Below are positions 9,099 through 18,203 of a stretch of DNA of 64,000 bases, in pieces. Every line of letters begins with the position of its first letter. The stretch's first letter is position 1. This DNA is from Hoeflea_A sp040932035 (GTDB taxonomy: Bacteria; Pseudomonadota; Alphaproteobacteria; Rhizobiales; Rhizobiaceae), in NCBI RefSeq assembly GCF_040932035.1, contig NZ_JBFRBB010000005.1:1-64000 (forward strand), read 5' to 3'. A model generated the notes under the pieces. It did no database searches. It was not told the origin of the DNA and worked only from the letters and a program-made list of their open reading frames with translations. The translations under genes and the position numbers were made by a program.

Positions 9099-11366
9099 CT
9101 AAAGCGGTATGCCGTTGGCATCGGCAAAATCGGAAAGAAGTTCGCGTACCGTGTATTTCGGATCGGCTTCATCAAGTGCCGGCAGCAGGACTTCCTCCAG
9201 TTTACCCACATCGAGGGCAAGCAGCATCGATTTGACCGGCCCGATTGCCGCCGGCGACATAGAAATGGACCGGTAACCGAGGCCCAGAAGCGCCATGGCC
9301 GGCAGGGTGCGCCCGGCCATCTCTCCGCAAAGCGTGAGCGGCGTGTTTCTCGCATCCGCCGCTTCGACAATCTGCCTCAGCATCCGCAGGAATGTTCTGC
9401 CGAGCGGATCGAAACGGTTGCTCACGCGCGCATTGCCGCGATCCGACGCCATTGCAAACTGGAACAGATCGTTTGAACCGACGGAGACAAAATCCGCATC
9501 CTTCATCAACTCGTCAAGCTGCCACATCAGGCTGGGCACTTCCAGCATAGCGCCAAGCTCAACCTTGCGCGGCAGGTCGTAGCCGAAGCGCGACAGGTGG
9601 CTCACCTCCTTGTTCACCAGGGAACGGGCGGCACGAAATTCACTGATTTCCGTGACCATCGGAAACATCAGCCTGAGTTCCCGACCGGCCGTCGCCCGAA
9701 GCAGAGCCCGCAGCTGCATTCTCAATATCCCCGGGCGATCGAGCGCCAGGCGCATGGCCCGCCATCCAAGCGCCGGATTTTCCTCGTTGGCGGCGCGGAA
9801 ATAGGGAATGACCTTGTCGCCGCCGATATCGAGGGCCCTAAACGTTATCGGTTTGGGGTCCGCCTGCTTGATGGCACTGTGGTAGAATTGTTCCTGCTCC
9901 TCGACTTTCGGAAGGGTCGACGCAATCATGAACTGCAACTCGGTTCTGAACAGCCCGACGCCGCTTGCACCCGATTCCTCGAGCTGCGGCAGATCGACCA
10001 GCAAGCCGGCATTCATCTGCAGCGTGATCGCAACGCCGTCGCGCGTGACCGGTTCAACGGCGCGCAGCGCACGGAACTGTTCCTGGCGCCGGGCACTGAA
10101 GCGCACTTTTTCGGCATAGGCGCTTTCCAGATCAGCCATCGGCCGCAGATGCACCTTGCCGTCATCCCCGTCGATAATGATCGGATCGCCATTTTCAGTC
10201 ATTGAGACAATGCCGGACACCTGGCCGACAACCGGAATGCCCATCGCCCTTGCGACAATGACAACGTGGCTTGTTACCGAGCCTTCCTCGAGGATCAGCC
10301 CCCGGACCTTCGAGCGGGTGTAGTCAAGCAGTTCGGCAGCGCCCATCGCACGGGCGACGATGATGGCGGCGTCGGGGAAATCATCCTGGTGGGATTTGAC
10401 GTTGAATCCGGTCAGTTGGCGCAGCAGCCGGTTGGCCAGATCGTCAAAATCATGCAGACGCTCACGCAGATAGGGATCGGTCATATGGATCATGCGCGCG
10501 CGCGTGTCGCTCTGCACTTTTTCCACTGCCGCTTCCGCTGTGAGACCGTTGCGGATGGCCTCTTCGAGCTTGCGCACCCAGCCCCGGTCATGGGCAAACA
10601 TCCGATAAGCCTCAAGGACCGCGCGGTGTTCGCCTTCGGTGGGAACATCACGGCGCGACAACATGTCGTCGATCGAAATACGCAAAGATCCAAGCGCGTC
10701 TTCGAGCCGTGTCAGTTCGCTGTCGATATCCTCGTTGAGGAGTTCAGTGACGACAATGCGCGGCTCGTGCAACACCGCGTGACCAAGCCCCACACCATCC
10801 GAATAGGCATCGCCGTCGAATGTGACCGGGCGGCTGAGATCGAGTTCCAGCCCGGGACGCGTGACTTTCTTCAACTCGCCCGTGGCAATCATCTCCGCCA
10901 GCACCATGGCGGTCGTCTCGAGCGCCTCGAGTTCATCCTCGCTGTAATTGCGCATGGCCTTGTTCTGGATAACCAGAACACCAAGCGTGCGGCCGGCTCT
11001 CAAGATCGGTGCACCGAGGAAGGAATGATAGATCTCTTCTCCGGTCTCGGGCAGATAGGTAAAGGCGGGATGGGTCTGGGCGTCGGACAGGTTAAGCGGC
11101 CGGGCACCGGCAGCAATCGTTCCGACCAGGCCCTGCCCCATCTTCAACTGCGCCAGGTGAACGGCACCGGGATTAAGACCCTCGGTCGCATAGAGTTCAA
11201 GAACACCGTCAGCGCGCAGAACATAAAAAGAGCAGACCTCCGCAACCATATTCTGCGCGATCTGGCGCACGATACGGTCGAGACGGTCCTGCGGCTCCAG
11301 CGGCTCCGCCATAAGCTCGCGCAACCGCTTCAGCATGACGCGGGGACCTGCCGATGGGTCTCTCAT
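9099..11366 (-). CDS. ptsP: Phosphoenolpyruvate-protein phosphotransferase PtsP (EI-Ntr)
   Basis: PtsP is enzyme I of the nitrogen-related PTS: it autophosphorylates with phosphoenolpyruvate and passes the phosphate to NPr. The 755-residue protein has an N-terminal GAF domain (about 20-165) that in studied homologs senses glutamine. The enzyme I N-domain follows, with the phosphohistidine loop GSVTSHVVIVARAMGIPVV. The C-terminal PEP-binding barrel has DIGGDKVIPYF, ASDRGNARV and the catalytic LCGEMAG. A ribosome-binding site GAGAAG precedes the ATG. It is co-oriented with lysC upstream (83-base gap) and prfA downstream, a conserved rhizobial order. Confidence 0.96.
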   Translation of the reverse strand: MRDPSAGPRVMLKRLRELMAEPLEPQDRLDRIVRQIAQNMVAEVCSFYVLRADGVLELYATEGLNPGAVHLAQLKMGQGLVGTIAAGARPLNLSDAQTHPAFTYLPETGEEIYHSFLGAPILRAGRTLGVLVIQNKAMRNYSEDELEALETTAMVLAEMIATGELKKVTRPGLELDLSRPVTFDGDAYSDGVGLGHAVLHEPRIVVTELLNEDIDSELTRLEDALGSLRISIDDMLSRRDVPTEGEHRAVLEAYRMFAHDRGWVRKLEEAIRNGLTAEAAVEKVQSDTRARMIHMTDPYLRERLHDFDDLANRLLRQLTGFNVKSHQDDFPDAAIIVARAMGAAELLDYTRSKVRGLILEEGSVTSHVVIVARAMGIPVVGQVSGIVSMTENGDPIIIDGDDGKVHLRPMADLESAYAEKVRFSARRQEQFRALRAVEPVTRDGVAITLQMNAGLLVDLPQLEESGASGVGLFRTELQFMIASTLPKVEEQEQFYHSAIKQADPKPITFRALDIGGDKVIPYFRAANEENPALGWRAMRLALDRPGILRMQLRALLRATAGRELRLMFPMVTEISEFRAARSLVNKEVSHLSRFGYDLPRKVELGAMLEVPSLMWQLDELMKDADFVSVGSNDLFQFAMASDRGNARVSNRFDPLGRTFLRMLRQIVEAADARNTPLTLCGEMAGRTLPAMALLGLGYRSISMSPAAIGPVKSMLLALDVGKLEEVLLPALDEADPKYTVRELLSDFADANGIPL

Positions 11367-11449
11367 CGCGCTTCTCGCTCCCAGTTCTGTTCGCTCCGGC
11401 GACCAAACCGAAGCAACGGAAAATTGACCCGGTTAAGGGGTTTCAATGA

Positions 11450-12703
11450 CTATGTTTTATCCAGCCCGTAAACCGAATGCAAAGTCCGAACGGCCAGTTC
11501 CCCGTAGGGCCCGTCGATCAGTATGGAAATCTTGATTTCCGATGTTGTGATCGCCTTGATGTTGATTCCCTTTTCGGCCAAGGCCTGAAAAGCCGTCGCC
11601 GCAACGCCGGCGTGACTGCGCATGCCGATGCCGATGACGGATACCTTCACCAGTCCGAGCTCGCTCTGCACCGCATCAAACCCGATTGTCTCTTTGGCCT
11701 TTTCGAGCGCAGCGAGCGATTTCTCCATATCGCCGGAGGGAATCGTGAAAGTCATGTCAGTCGACGAACCGTCCTCGGAAATATTCTGCACGATCATGTC
11801 GACGTTGATATGTGCTTCCGCCAGCGGACCGAATATGGCGGCGGATACGCCCGGGCGGTCTGCAACACGTCGCAGGGAAATCTGCGCCTCATCCTTTGCA
11901 AATGCGATGCCGGTTACGACTTCCTGTTCCACGATTTCTTCCTCATCACAAATCAAAGTGCCGGGCGGGTTATCAAAATCGTCCATTCCCGGCGCATCGG
12001 GTTCAGCAAAACTGGACCGCACGAACGTACGGACCTTGTGAACCATGGCCAGCTCGACCGAGCGGACCTGCAGCACCTTGGCGCCCAGAGACGCCATTTC
12101 CAGCATTTCCTCGAAGGCGATTTTGCGCAACCGCCGCGCCGAGGGCTCTATACGCGGATCGGTCGTGTAAACACCGTCCACATCAGTATATATGTCGCAA
12201 CGGTCAGCATTCACGCCTGCCGCGATTGCCACGGCACTTGTGTCCGAGCCACCACGGCCGAGAGTCGCGATCCGGTTGTCGGGTCCGATCCCTTGAAATC
12301 CCGACACCACGGCGACCTGCCCCTCGCCAAACCGGCGGATCAGTTCTGTGCCGTCAATATCCAGAATTCGCGCGGCGCCATGCGCATTGTCGGTCTTGAT
12401 CGGAATCTGCCAGCCCTGCCAGGAACGGGCATTGACTCCCATCGACTGGAGGGTAATGGCAAGAAGGCCCGAGGTTACCTGTTCTCCCGACGCAACGACG
12501 GCGTCATATTCCCGCGCATCATGCAGCGCCGAGGCTTCCCGCGTCCAGTTGACGAGCTCATTGGTTTTGCCGGCCATGGCTGAAACGACCACCGCGACCT
12601 CATGCCCTGCGTCGACCTCCCGTTTGACGTGACGGGCGACGTTGCGGATGCGATCCAGATCGGCCACAGAGGTGCCGCCAAATTTCATGACTATTCGGGC
12701 CAT
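11450..12703 (-). CDS. lysC: Aspartate kinase
   Basis: Aspartokinase phosphorylates L-aspartate, the first step to lysine, threonine and methionine. The 417-residue protein has the catalytic N-domain beginning MARIVMKFGGTSVADLDRI, with the KFGGTS substrate loop, and the GRGGSDTSA motif. Two C-terminal ACT domains for allosteric feedback control begin near residue 265, in which VIGIGMRSHAGVA is recognisable. Start 12703 is chosen because MARIVMKFGG is where homologs begin; 48 more codons upstream are open but unlike the family. It is divergent from ubiG. Confidence 0.97.
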   Translation of the reverse strand: MARIVMKFGGTSVADLDRIRNVARHVKREVDAGHEVAVVVSAMAGKTNELVNWTREASALHDAREYDAVVASGEQVTSGLLAITLQSMGVNARSWQGWQIPIKTDNAHGAARILDIDGTELIRRFGEGQVAVVSGFQGIGPDNRIATLGRGGSDTSAVAIAAGVNADRCDIYTDVDGVYTTDPRIEPSARRLRKIAFEEMLEMASLGAKVLQVRSVELAMVHKVRTFVRSSFAEPDAPGMDDFDNPPGTLICDEEEIVEQEVVTGIAFAKDEAQISLRRVADRPGVSAAIFGPLAEAHINVDMIVQNISEDGSSTDMTFTIPSGDMEKSLAALEKAKETIGFDAVQSELGLVKVSVIGIGMRSHAGVAATAFQALAEKGINIKAITTSEIKISILIDGPYGELAVRTLHSVYGLDKT

Positions 12704-12940
12704 CGGTAAGACCGGAACTCCAAAAAAACGGTTAGAGCTAGTTGCGCTTAAAATTCTGCCGCCCGGCAAAGCGAGCGGCGGCGTCGATCTCATACCCAAA
12801 AAGCCTCGCTGCTGCAAGGAGCACGCCGCCGCTGATGTGTCCGTCACAGGCGGGAGCCGGCCAATCTGCGCAAATTTGCCGCTCTTGACTTTCGCGGGCG
12901 TTCGTCCGACTTCAATCGTAACAAGCCGCAGGAGACAAGT

Positions 12941-13687
12941 ATGAGCGCCGCTGCCCCGTCAACCATCGACCAACAGGAAGTCGACCGCTTTTCCGCCATG
13001 GCCTCGGAATGGTGGGATCCGACCGGGAAATTCAGGCCCCTGCACAAGTTCAACCCGGTGCGTCTCGGATATATCCGTGATCAGGTCGCCGCCCATTTTG
13101 GCCGCGACCCCAAATCACCGGAACCGCTTGAAGGACTCCGGGTTCTCGATATCGGTTGCGGCGGTGGACTTTTGTGTGAACCGATAGCCCGGATGGGGGC
13201 TCAGATCGTTGGCGCCGATGCATCCGAAACCAACATCGAAATCGCTAAAATTCACGCTGCACAAAGCGGTGTTGAGGTTGACTACAGGGCCGTTACGGCC
13301 GAAACGCTGGCCGCTGCCGGCGAGCAGTTCGACATTGTCCTGAACATGGAGGTCGTCGAACATGTCGCCGACGTCGACCTGTTCCTTTCGTCCTGCGCCG
13401 AGATGGTCAAGCCCGGCGGCCTGATGTTCATTGCGACGATTAACCGGACCTTCAAGGCGCTTGCGCTAGCGATTGTTGGCGCGGAATACGTACTGCGCTG
13501 GCTGCCGCGCGGGACGCACCAGTATGAAAAGCTTGTTCGGCCCGAGGAAATCGAAGCGCCGGTCAGCGGTGCGGGGATGCAGATCGTCGATCGCACCGGG
13601 GTCTTCTTCAACCCGCTCTCCGACAGCTGGCACCTGTCACGCGACATGGACGTCAATTATATGATGCTTGCCGCGCGGCCGAAATAA
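12941..13687 (+). CDS. ubiG: Ubiquinone biosynthesis O-methyltransferase UbiG
   Basis: UbiG carries out both O-methylations in ubiquinone synthesis. The 248-residue product has the family's N-terminal FSAMASEWWDPTGKFRPLH segment, the SAM-binding LDIGCGGGLLCEPIARMG motif (about 67-84) and LNMEVVEHV. A strong ribosome-binding site AGGAGA lies seven bases before the ATG. It is divergent from lysC and convergent with the DUF1178 gene. Confidence 0.97.
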   Translation: MSAAAPSTIDQQEVDRFSAMASEWWDPTGKFRPLHKFNPVRLGYIRDQVAAHFGRDPKSPEPLEGLRVLDIGCGGGLLCEPIARMGAQIVGADASETNIEIAKIHAAQSGVEVDYRAVTAETLAAAGEQFDIVLNMEVVEHVADVDLFLSSCAEMVKPGGLMFIATINRTFKALALAIVGAEYVLRWLPRGTHQYEKLVRPEEIEAPVSGAGMQIVDRTGVFFNPLSDSWHLSRDMDVNYMMLAARPK

Positions 13688-13702
13688 AGCGGCAGATCGA
13701 CT

Positions 13703-14131
13703 TCAGTTTTTGTCCTCGGGTAAATCCGGCAGCGGTGCGATGCCGACGCCTTCTTCAACCAAAGCCTTTACTTCATCGGGCCCGGCCTGTCCGATAATGC
13801 CGCGCTCTTCGCTTTCGCCATAGTGGATTTTGCGGGCTTCCTCGGGAAACCGCGTGCCGACGTCCTCGGAATTATCGCGGATGGTCTTGACCGCCTTGCG
13901 CAGTTGATCCATCGCCGCCTGCTGCGCCGTATTCATGGCAAGTCGGGTCGTCGCCTCTTTCTTTCGGGACGTCGAAACGGATGGTGCCATCAGCGCCTTT
14001 TCCACTGCCGTTGACCCGCAATGCGGACAGCTCACCAGCTGCCGCGCACTCTGTTCCTCAAAATCCGCGCTGCTCGAAAACCACGCTTCGAAAGTGTGTT
14101 GCTCATCGCATATGAGGTTGAATCGTATCAT
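13703..14131 (-). CDS. DUF1178 family zinc-ribbon-like protein
   Basis: This 142-residue protein belongs to DUF1178, a family of unknown function common in Proteobacteria. The N-terminal segment IRFNLICDEQHTFEAWF with C8, followed by CPHCGS (about 35-40), looks like a degenerate zinc ribbon. The C-terminus is charged and acidic. Its ATG overlaps the stop of the upstream nitrilase-family gene by four bases, so the two are co-translated, a common pairing in Rhizobiales. Confidence 0.88.
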   Translation of the reverse strand: MIRFNLICDEQHTFEAWFSSSADFEEQSARQLVSCPHCGSTAVEKALMAPSVSTSRKKEATTRLAMNTAQQAAMDQLRKAVKTIRDNSEDVGTRFPEEARKIHYGESEERGIIGQAGPDEVKALVEEGVGIAPLPDLPEDKN

Positions 14132-14982
14132 GCGGTTGCTCTGGTTGCCTCTTCTTCGGCAAGGTCGAATGTCCGGCGATTGCGCAAATTTGGAATCTTG
14201 TTTCGCGCTTCCACGCTGGCCGCCGGATCGATATCGGCGACAATGACCGCCGGTTCGTCATGTTCGGCTTCCGCAAGAATACGGCCCCAGGGGTCAACAA
14301 TCATTGAATGGCCGTAGGTTTCGCGTCCGTCCTCATGGGCCCCACCCTGGGCGGCGGCAATGAAAAAGGCGCCGTTTTCGATTGCCCGCGCGCGCAAAAG
14401 CACATGCCAGTGCGCCTCGCCGGTCTGTCTGGTAAAGGCTGCCGGAGCGCTCAACACATCGGCGCCGGCGAGCGCCAGCTTCTGGAACAATTCCGGAAAC
14501 CGCACATCGTAGCAGATGCCCAGCCCGAGGCGGGCAAAGGGCAGCGGCGCGATGGTAGCGTGCCTTCCGGGTTCATATGTAGCGCTTTCGCGCCAGCTTT
14601 CACCATTGTCGAGATCAACATCGAACATATGGATCTTGTCATAGCGGGCCACAGTTACACCGCCCGGATCGAAAATGAACGCCCGGTTGGCTATTTTACC
14701 GCCCTTTACGGCAATAGCCGTCGAGCCGATATGCAGGAAGATCCGGTGACGCGCCGCAAGCTCCGCCGCGGCCGCAACAACCGGATCGTCTGCTTCATCG
14801 CGGATAATTGCTTGCAGGCTTGCTCGCTTGCGGACCAGGGCACCGGTCATTTCCGGCGTTTGTACATAGTCGGCGCCTTTCGAGACGGCCTCCTCAACCA
14901 GTTCCGTCAAATCCCCGATATTGCGCTGCGGATCCATACACGATCGCATCTGTATAGCGGCAGCGCGGAAGCCTTGCGTCAC
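14128..14982 (-). CDS. Carbon-nitrogen hydrolase (Nit1/Nit2-like amidase)
   Basis: The 284-residue product is a nitrilase-superfamily amidase with the Glu-Lys-Cys catalytic triad visible. The Glu is in VQTPEMTG, the Lys in YDKIHMFDVDL, and the Cys in LGICYDVRFPELFQ. The last two motifs resemble Nit1 (deaminated glutathione amidase) and Nit2 (omega-amidase). Adjacency to glutaredoxin makes a glutathione-repair role attractive but unproven. The start is GTG at 14982, chosen because GAGGAGAAT lies just upstream and homologs begin around TQGFRAAAIQM. It lies ten bases after grxC and overlaps the DUF1178 gene by four bases. Confidence 0.9.
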   Translation of the reverse strand: MTQGFRAAAIQMRSCMDPQRNIGDLTELVEEAVSKGADYVQTPEMTGALVRKRASLQAIIRDEADDPVVAAAAELAARHRIFLHIGSTAIAVKGGKIANRAFIFDPGGVTVARYDKIHMFDVDLDNGESWRESATYEPGRHATIAPLPFARLGLGICYDVRFPELFQKLALAGADVLSAPAAFTRQTGEAHWHVLLRARAIENGAFFIAAAQGGAHEDGRETYGHSMIVDPWGRILAEAEHDEPAVIVADIDPAASVEARNKIPNLRNRRTFDLAEEEATRATA

Positions 14983-14992
14983 AATATTCTCC

Positions 14993-15256
14993 TCAGGCTG
15001 CGGTGTGCAGCATCTTGTCCAGCTTGCCGCCATGTTCCAGCGCATGCAACTCGTCGCACCCGCCGATATGCGCCTTGCCGATGAATATCTGCGGAAACGT
15101 TGACCGTCCGCCCGCGCGCTTCACCATCTCGCTTCTCAGCTTGTCGGAAAATGTTGCGTCGTGCTCGGTATAGGAAATACCCTTCTTTTCGAGCAATCGC
15201 TTGGCGGCAGTGCAAAATCCGCAGAATTTCCGCGTATAGATGGTTACATCGGCCAT
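14993..15256 (-). CDS. grxC: Glutaredoxin 3
   Basis: This is an 87-residue dithiol glutaredoxin that reduces disulfides and protein-glutathione mixed disulfides. The active site is CGFC (about 11-14, within KFCGFCTAAKRLL) rather than the CPYC of the E. coli protein. The cis-proline TFPQIFIG and the glutathione-binding GGCDEL follow. The TGA stop lies inside the ribosome-binding site of the downstream amidase gene, indicating an operon. Confidence 0.95.
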   Translation of the reverse strand: MADVTIYTRKFCGFCTAAKRLLEKKGISYTEHDATFSDKLRSEMVKRAGGRSTFPQIFIGKAHIGGCDELHALEHGGKLDKMLHTAA

Positions 15257-15311
15257 TAATTTCTCCAGTGTGCGGTATCGTACCGTTTAATTCAGTCCAT
15301 CCATATAGTGT

Positions 15312-16088
15312 TTACAGATTACCGGGGGCAACCCTGGCGAATGTAAGCACGAAAACTTTTCCGGCACCCGCTTTCAACAATGCCCGCGACGCCGACTTCA
15401 CCGTCGCACCGGTCGTGTAGACATCATCGACGAGCAACAGCGACTTGCCGGCGATCTCAGCTATCCGCCCTTCAGGGACCGTAAATGCACCCCTGACATT
15501 GTCTGCCCTCGCCTGCGAGCCGAGGCCAACCTGTTGCCGGGTGGCACGGGTGCGAAAAAGCACCGAGGGCAGATAGGGCAATCCGGCGCGTGAAGCAAGT
15601 GCCCGTGCAAGCTCAGCCGACTGGTTGTAGCGCCGCATCAGCAACCTCGCCCTGTGCAGCGGAACCGGCAACACCGCGTCGGCGCCGGCGATTGCGTCTT
15701 CCCCGGATCGGACCATCCATCCGGCCATTACCCCGGCAAGATCGGTCCGGTCCTTGTATTTGAGCCGGTGCACCAACGCTCTGGCGATATCATCGTACAG
15801 CACTGCCGAACGAGCCTTGGCGAATGGTGGCGGATCGGCAATCGCATCGGCTGACAGAACCGCGTCACCGACATCGTAGGAAAACGGCGTGCCAAGCACA
15901 TCGCACCGGGGCTGTTCTATAGGCCGCAACTGGCTCCAGCAATTGCCGCACAGGCCCCCATGCTCTCCCGTCAGTTCGCCGCACCCGAGGCAGGCCGGCG
16001 GATAGATGATGTCGCCGGCTCGGCGAAGCGCGTGTCGCAAGCATCCGCCGATTGACATCACAGTGGAATTGAAGGAACTGGGAGCCAT
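15312..16088 (-). CDS. ComF family phosphoribosyltransferase-like protein
   Basis: The protein has about 258 residues. An N-terminal double-zinc-ribbon with C-x2-C pairs (CLGCGELTGEHGGLCGNCW) is followed by a type I phosphoribosyltransferase fold with the PRPP-binding loop LLLVDDVYTTGATV (about 210-223). ComF proteins take part in DNA uptake in competent bacteria; in rhizobia the role is undefined. The frame stays open far upstream of 16088, overlapping the divergent methyltransferase gene. ATG 16088 and ATG 16058 are the plausible starts and neither has a good ribosome-binding site. Confidence 0.85.
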   Translation of the reverse strand: MAPSSFNSTVMSIGGCLRHALRRAGDIIYPPACLGCGELTGEHGGLCGNCWSQLRPIEQPRCDVLGTPFSYDVGDAVLSADAIADPPPFAKARSAVLYDDIARALVHRLKYKDRTDLAGVMAGWMVRSGEDAIAGADAVLPVPLHRARLLMRRYNQSAELARALASRAGLPYLPSVLFRTRATRQQVGLGSQARADNVRGAFTVPEGRIAEIAGKSLLLVDDVYTTGATVKSASRALLKAGAGKVFVLTFARVAPGNL

Positions 16089-16122
16089 ATGAAGGACAAT
16101 ACAAAAAAGATGGGCATTCGCA

Positions 16123-17016
16123 ATGGACGTCGACGGGCTGTTTGACACCGATCTCATACGCCGCAACCGGCTTCGCGCGCTTGCCCAGGCACCCGATGGC
16201 AGCGATTTCCTGCTGAAAATCGTGACCGAAGAGCTTGGCGAAAGGCTGGCATCCGTTGAGCGCAGTTTTGAAGTCGCTATTGCGCTGCACGCAGGCACCG
16301 GCACATTGGCGGACATGCTTGCCGCCAGCGGTAAGACGCAGCGCGTTCTGCAGATCGAGCAGGACCCGCGCCTGTTGACATCACAGGCCGCGCCGGAACA
16401 CCAGGTTGTAACCGGGTTGGAATTGCTTCCAATCACAAACCAGGCCGTCGGCCTCGTTGTTTCACCCCTCACACTGCATCTGGCCAATGACCTGCCGGGC
16501 ATACTCGTGCAGATCAACCAGGTGCTTCATCCCGACGGGCTCTTTCTTGCTGCATTGCCCGGAGCCGGAACATTGTCGGAACTGCGCGACGCACTGCTGT
16601 CGGCTGAAGAGGAACTGACCGGCGGCGCCAGCCCGCGGGTTATCCCCCTTGCCGACGTGCGCGATTGCGGGTCGCTGCTGCAACGCGCCGGGTTTTCGCT
16701 GCCGGTCGTCGATGCGGAGACCTATACGGTTCGCTACGATACGATGTTTGAATTGATGCGGGATCTCAGGCACATGGGAATGGCCAATCCGTTATTGGCC
16801 CGCAGCCGAAAGCCTGCCGGAAGGCGGCTCTTCATGCGCGCCGCTGAAATCTACGCCGAACGCTACGGCGATCCGGATGGACGCGTACGGGCAAGCTTCA
16901 GTGTAATTTATCTTTCGGGGTGGAAACCGCATGAAAGTCAGCAAAAACCGCTTTCGCCGGGATCTGCCCAAACAAGCCTCGCAAAGGCTCTGGGAACACG
17001 CGAACAAAAAATATAG
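16123..17016 (+). CDS. SAM-dependent methyltransferase, BioC/NDUFAF5-like
   Basis: The 297-residue protein resembles the alphaproteobacterial relatives of human NDUFAF5 and of BioC. An N-terminal helix segment FDTDLIRRNRLRALAQAPDGSDFLL is typical, and a Rossmann methyltransferase core follows. The SAM-binding first loop is weakly conserved (ALHAGTGTLADML), and LVVSPLTLHLANDLPG matches the family's LxWVNDLPG-like position. NDUFAF5 acts in complex I assembly; a similar role here is inference. Its start is only 34 bases from the divergent ComF start. Confidence 0.85.
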   Translation: MDVDGLFDTDLIRRNRLRALAQAPDGSDFLLKIVTEELGERLASVERSFEVAIALHAGTGTLADMLAASGKTQRVLQIEQDPRLLTSQAAPEHQVVTGLELLPITNQAVGLVVSPLTLHLANDLPGILVQINQVLHPDGLFLAALPGAGTLSELRDALLSAEEELTGGASPRVIPLADVRDCGSLLQRAGFSLPVVDAETYTVRYDTMFELMRDLRHMGMANPLLARSRKPAGRRLFMRAAEIYAERYGDPDGRVRASFSVIYLSGWKPHESQQKPLSPGSAQTSLAKALGTREQKI

Positions 17017-17032
17017 AGCGTGTCACCGCCGA

Positions 17033-17197
17033 TCAGTTAAATCCGCTCGCCACGTTGTTGAAAGAGTTTCCAACGCCGACACCGATTGCCGATGCGCCGG
17101 CCACGATGGTGATCGAAATCAACGTCGCGATGAAAGCATATTCTATTGCGGTGGCCCCGCTTTCGCACTTCAGGAACCGCTCTGCCAATCTGGTCAT
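17033..17197 (-). CDS. Flp family type IVb pilin
   Basis: This is a 54-residue pilin subunit: a basic leader MTRLAERFLKCESGATAIEY followed by a hydrophobic helix. The GATAIEY core with the conserved Glu and Tyr is the Flp/Fap prepilin-peptidase and assembly motif. ATG 17197 is chosen over an in-frame start 18 bases upstream because GGAG lies at the right distance. No cpa/tad assembly genes are in the window, so it is an isolated copy here. It is convergent with the methyltransferase gene, 16 bases away. Confidence 0.92.
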   Translation of the reverse strand: MTRLAERFLKCESGATAIEYAFIATLISITIVAGASAIGVGVGNSFNNVASGFN

Positions 17198-17378
17198 GTT
17201 GCGCTCCAATCGCACACTACTGTTCTATGTGGAATGTAGCTTTGAAACCATTGCAATATACCTAACAAACACAGTTGTTGTCCGGCTAACAACTTTGCTC
17301 AAACTTTAGCTGTTTCGGTGTTAACTGAGCCGTCGCAATGGCAGGATCATGAACATCCGATCCTGAGCAGGGATATCC

Positions 17379-17693
17379 TCAGCAATCGCCGGAGCGGCGT
17401 CCGTTGGCCTGTATTATGCACACGGAACTTGACGAAGACTGCAAAATACTGCGCTGGATCGTATATTCGCGCTTGCGTTTGGTTGTTGCCGTCGTTGTGA
17501 AGTCAATGCCCTGATTTGAAGAGATTAACTGCCAATCGTCGGAAGAAACATCGAACATCGGCGGCACGATCAGGGCAAGCGCCATCGCCGCCATGCCGAA
17601 CAAAAGCGCAAGACGCATGGCACTGAAACGCCCCCGATGTCTTTTGTCGGTTGCGCCTGAATATACCGAAGACCAGAAATCATCATTGCTCAT
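17379..17693 (-). CDS. Conserved hypothetical small membrane protein of Rhizobiales
   Basis: This 104-residue protein has an N-terminal VYSGATDKRHRGRFSAMRL segment, then one hydrophobic segment (LALLFGMAAMALALIVPP, about 27-45) and a C-terminal region ending CIIQANGRRSGDC with two cysteines. I recognise the overall pattern (YSGA, FSAMRLALLFG, SVCII, RSGDC) from short rhizobial proteins of unknown function. No catalytic motif is visible. It lies between the Flp pilin gene and mutT on the same strand, in an AT-richer patch. Confidence 0.7.
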   Translation of the reverse strand: MSNDDFWSSVYSGATDKRHRGRFSAMRLALLFGMAAMALALIVPPMFDVSSDDWQLISSNQGIDFTTTATTKRKREYTIQRSILQSSSSSVCIIQANGRRSGDC

Positions 17694-17795
17694 TTTCGAG
17701 CCCCTGCGCCCACATACAGTCCACGCAACTATCTGGTATTATGTTAAATATTTGATTAACGGCGCCCCGTAACAGCCACACTACAGGCTTCGAAT

Positions 17796-18203
17796 CTAGA
17801 TCAGATCGATTAAAAAAGGCACCAGCGGCTCATCTGCCGCCGGCATTGGAAAATCACGAAGGTCCCTCGGCCTTACCCATTTCAGCGCCTGCCCTTCCTT
17901 CGCCTGCGGGATACCCCAATAGCGTCGGCAAATGAACAGCGGCATCAGCAGATGGAAGTCGTCATAGGCATGGCTGGCGAAAGTCAGGGGCGCCAGACAG
18001 GCAATGCGGGTTGTAATTCCCAGCTCCTCTTGAAGTTCTCTGATGACGGCTTCTTCGGGCGTTTCGCCGGCCTCCACCTTGCCGCCCGGAAACTCCCACA
18101 ATCCGGCCATCGATTTACCGGCGGGTCTTTGGGCAATCAGCACACGCCCATCGGTGTCCACCAGGGCGCAGGCCGCAACGAGTACGGTCTGACCACTACC
18201 CAT
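17796..18203 (-). CDS. mutT: 8-oxo-dGTP diphosphatase MutT
   Basis: The 135-residue Nudix hydrolase shows the full box GGKVEAGETPEEAVIREL followed by QEELGI (about 40-62), plus WEFPGGK as in MutT proper. It removes oxidised dGTP from the nucleotide pool. Start ATG 18203 is chosen by family length; the reading frame continues far upstream but inside the GNAT gene in another frame. It overlaps that gene's end by eight bases, so the two are likely co-translated, downstream of argJ. Confidence 0.93.
   Translation of the reverse strand: MGSGQTVLVAACALVDTDGRVLIAQRPAGKSMAGLWEFPGGKVEAGETPEEAVIRELQEELGITTRIACLAPLTFASHAYDDFHLLMPLFICRRYWGIPQAKEGQALKWVRPRDLRDFPMPAADEPLVPFLIDLI

Noticed and set aside
10266..11471. 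401-codon plus-strand open frame across ptsP
   Set aside because: It is the mirror of a strongly conserved gene (PtsP motifs intact on the minus strand), has no recognisable domains, and such long antisense frames arise from codon bias in GC-rich genomes.
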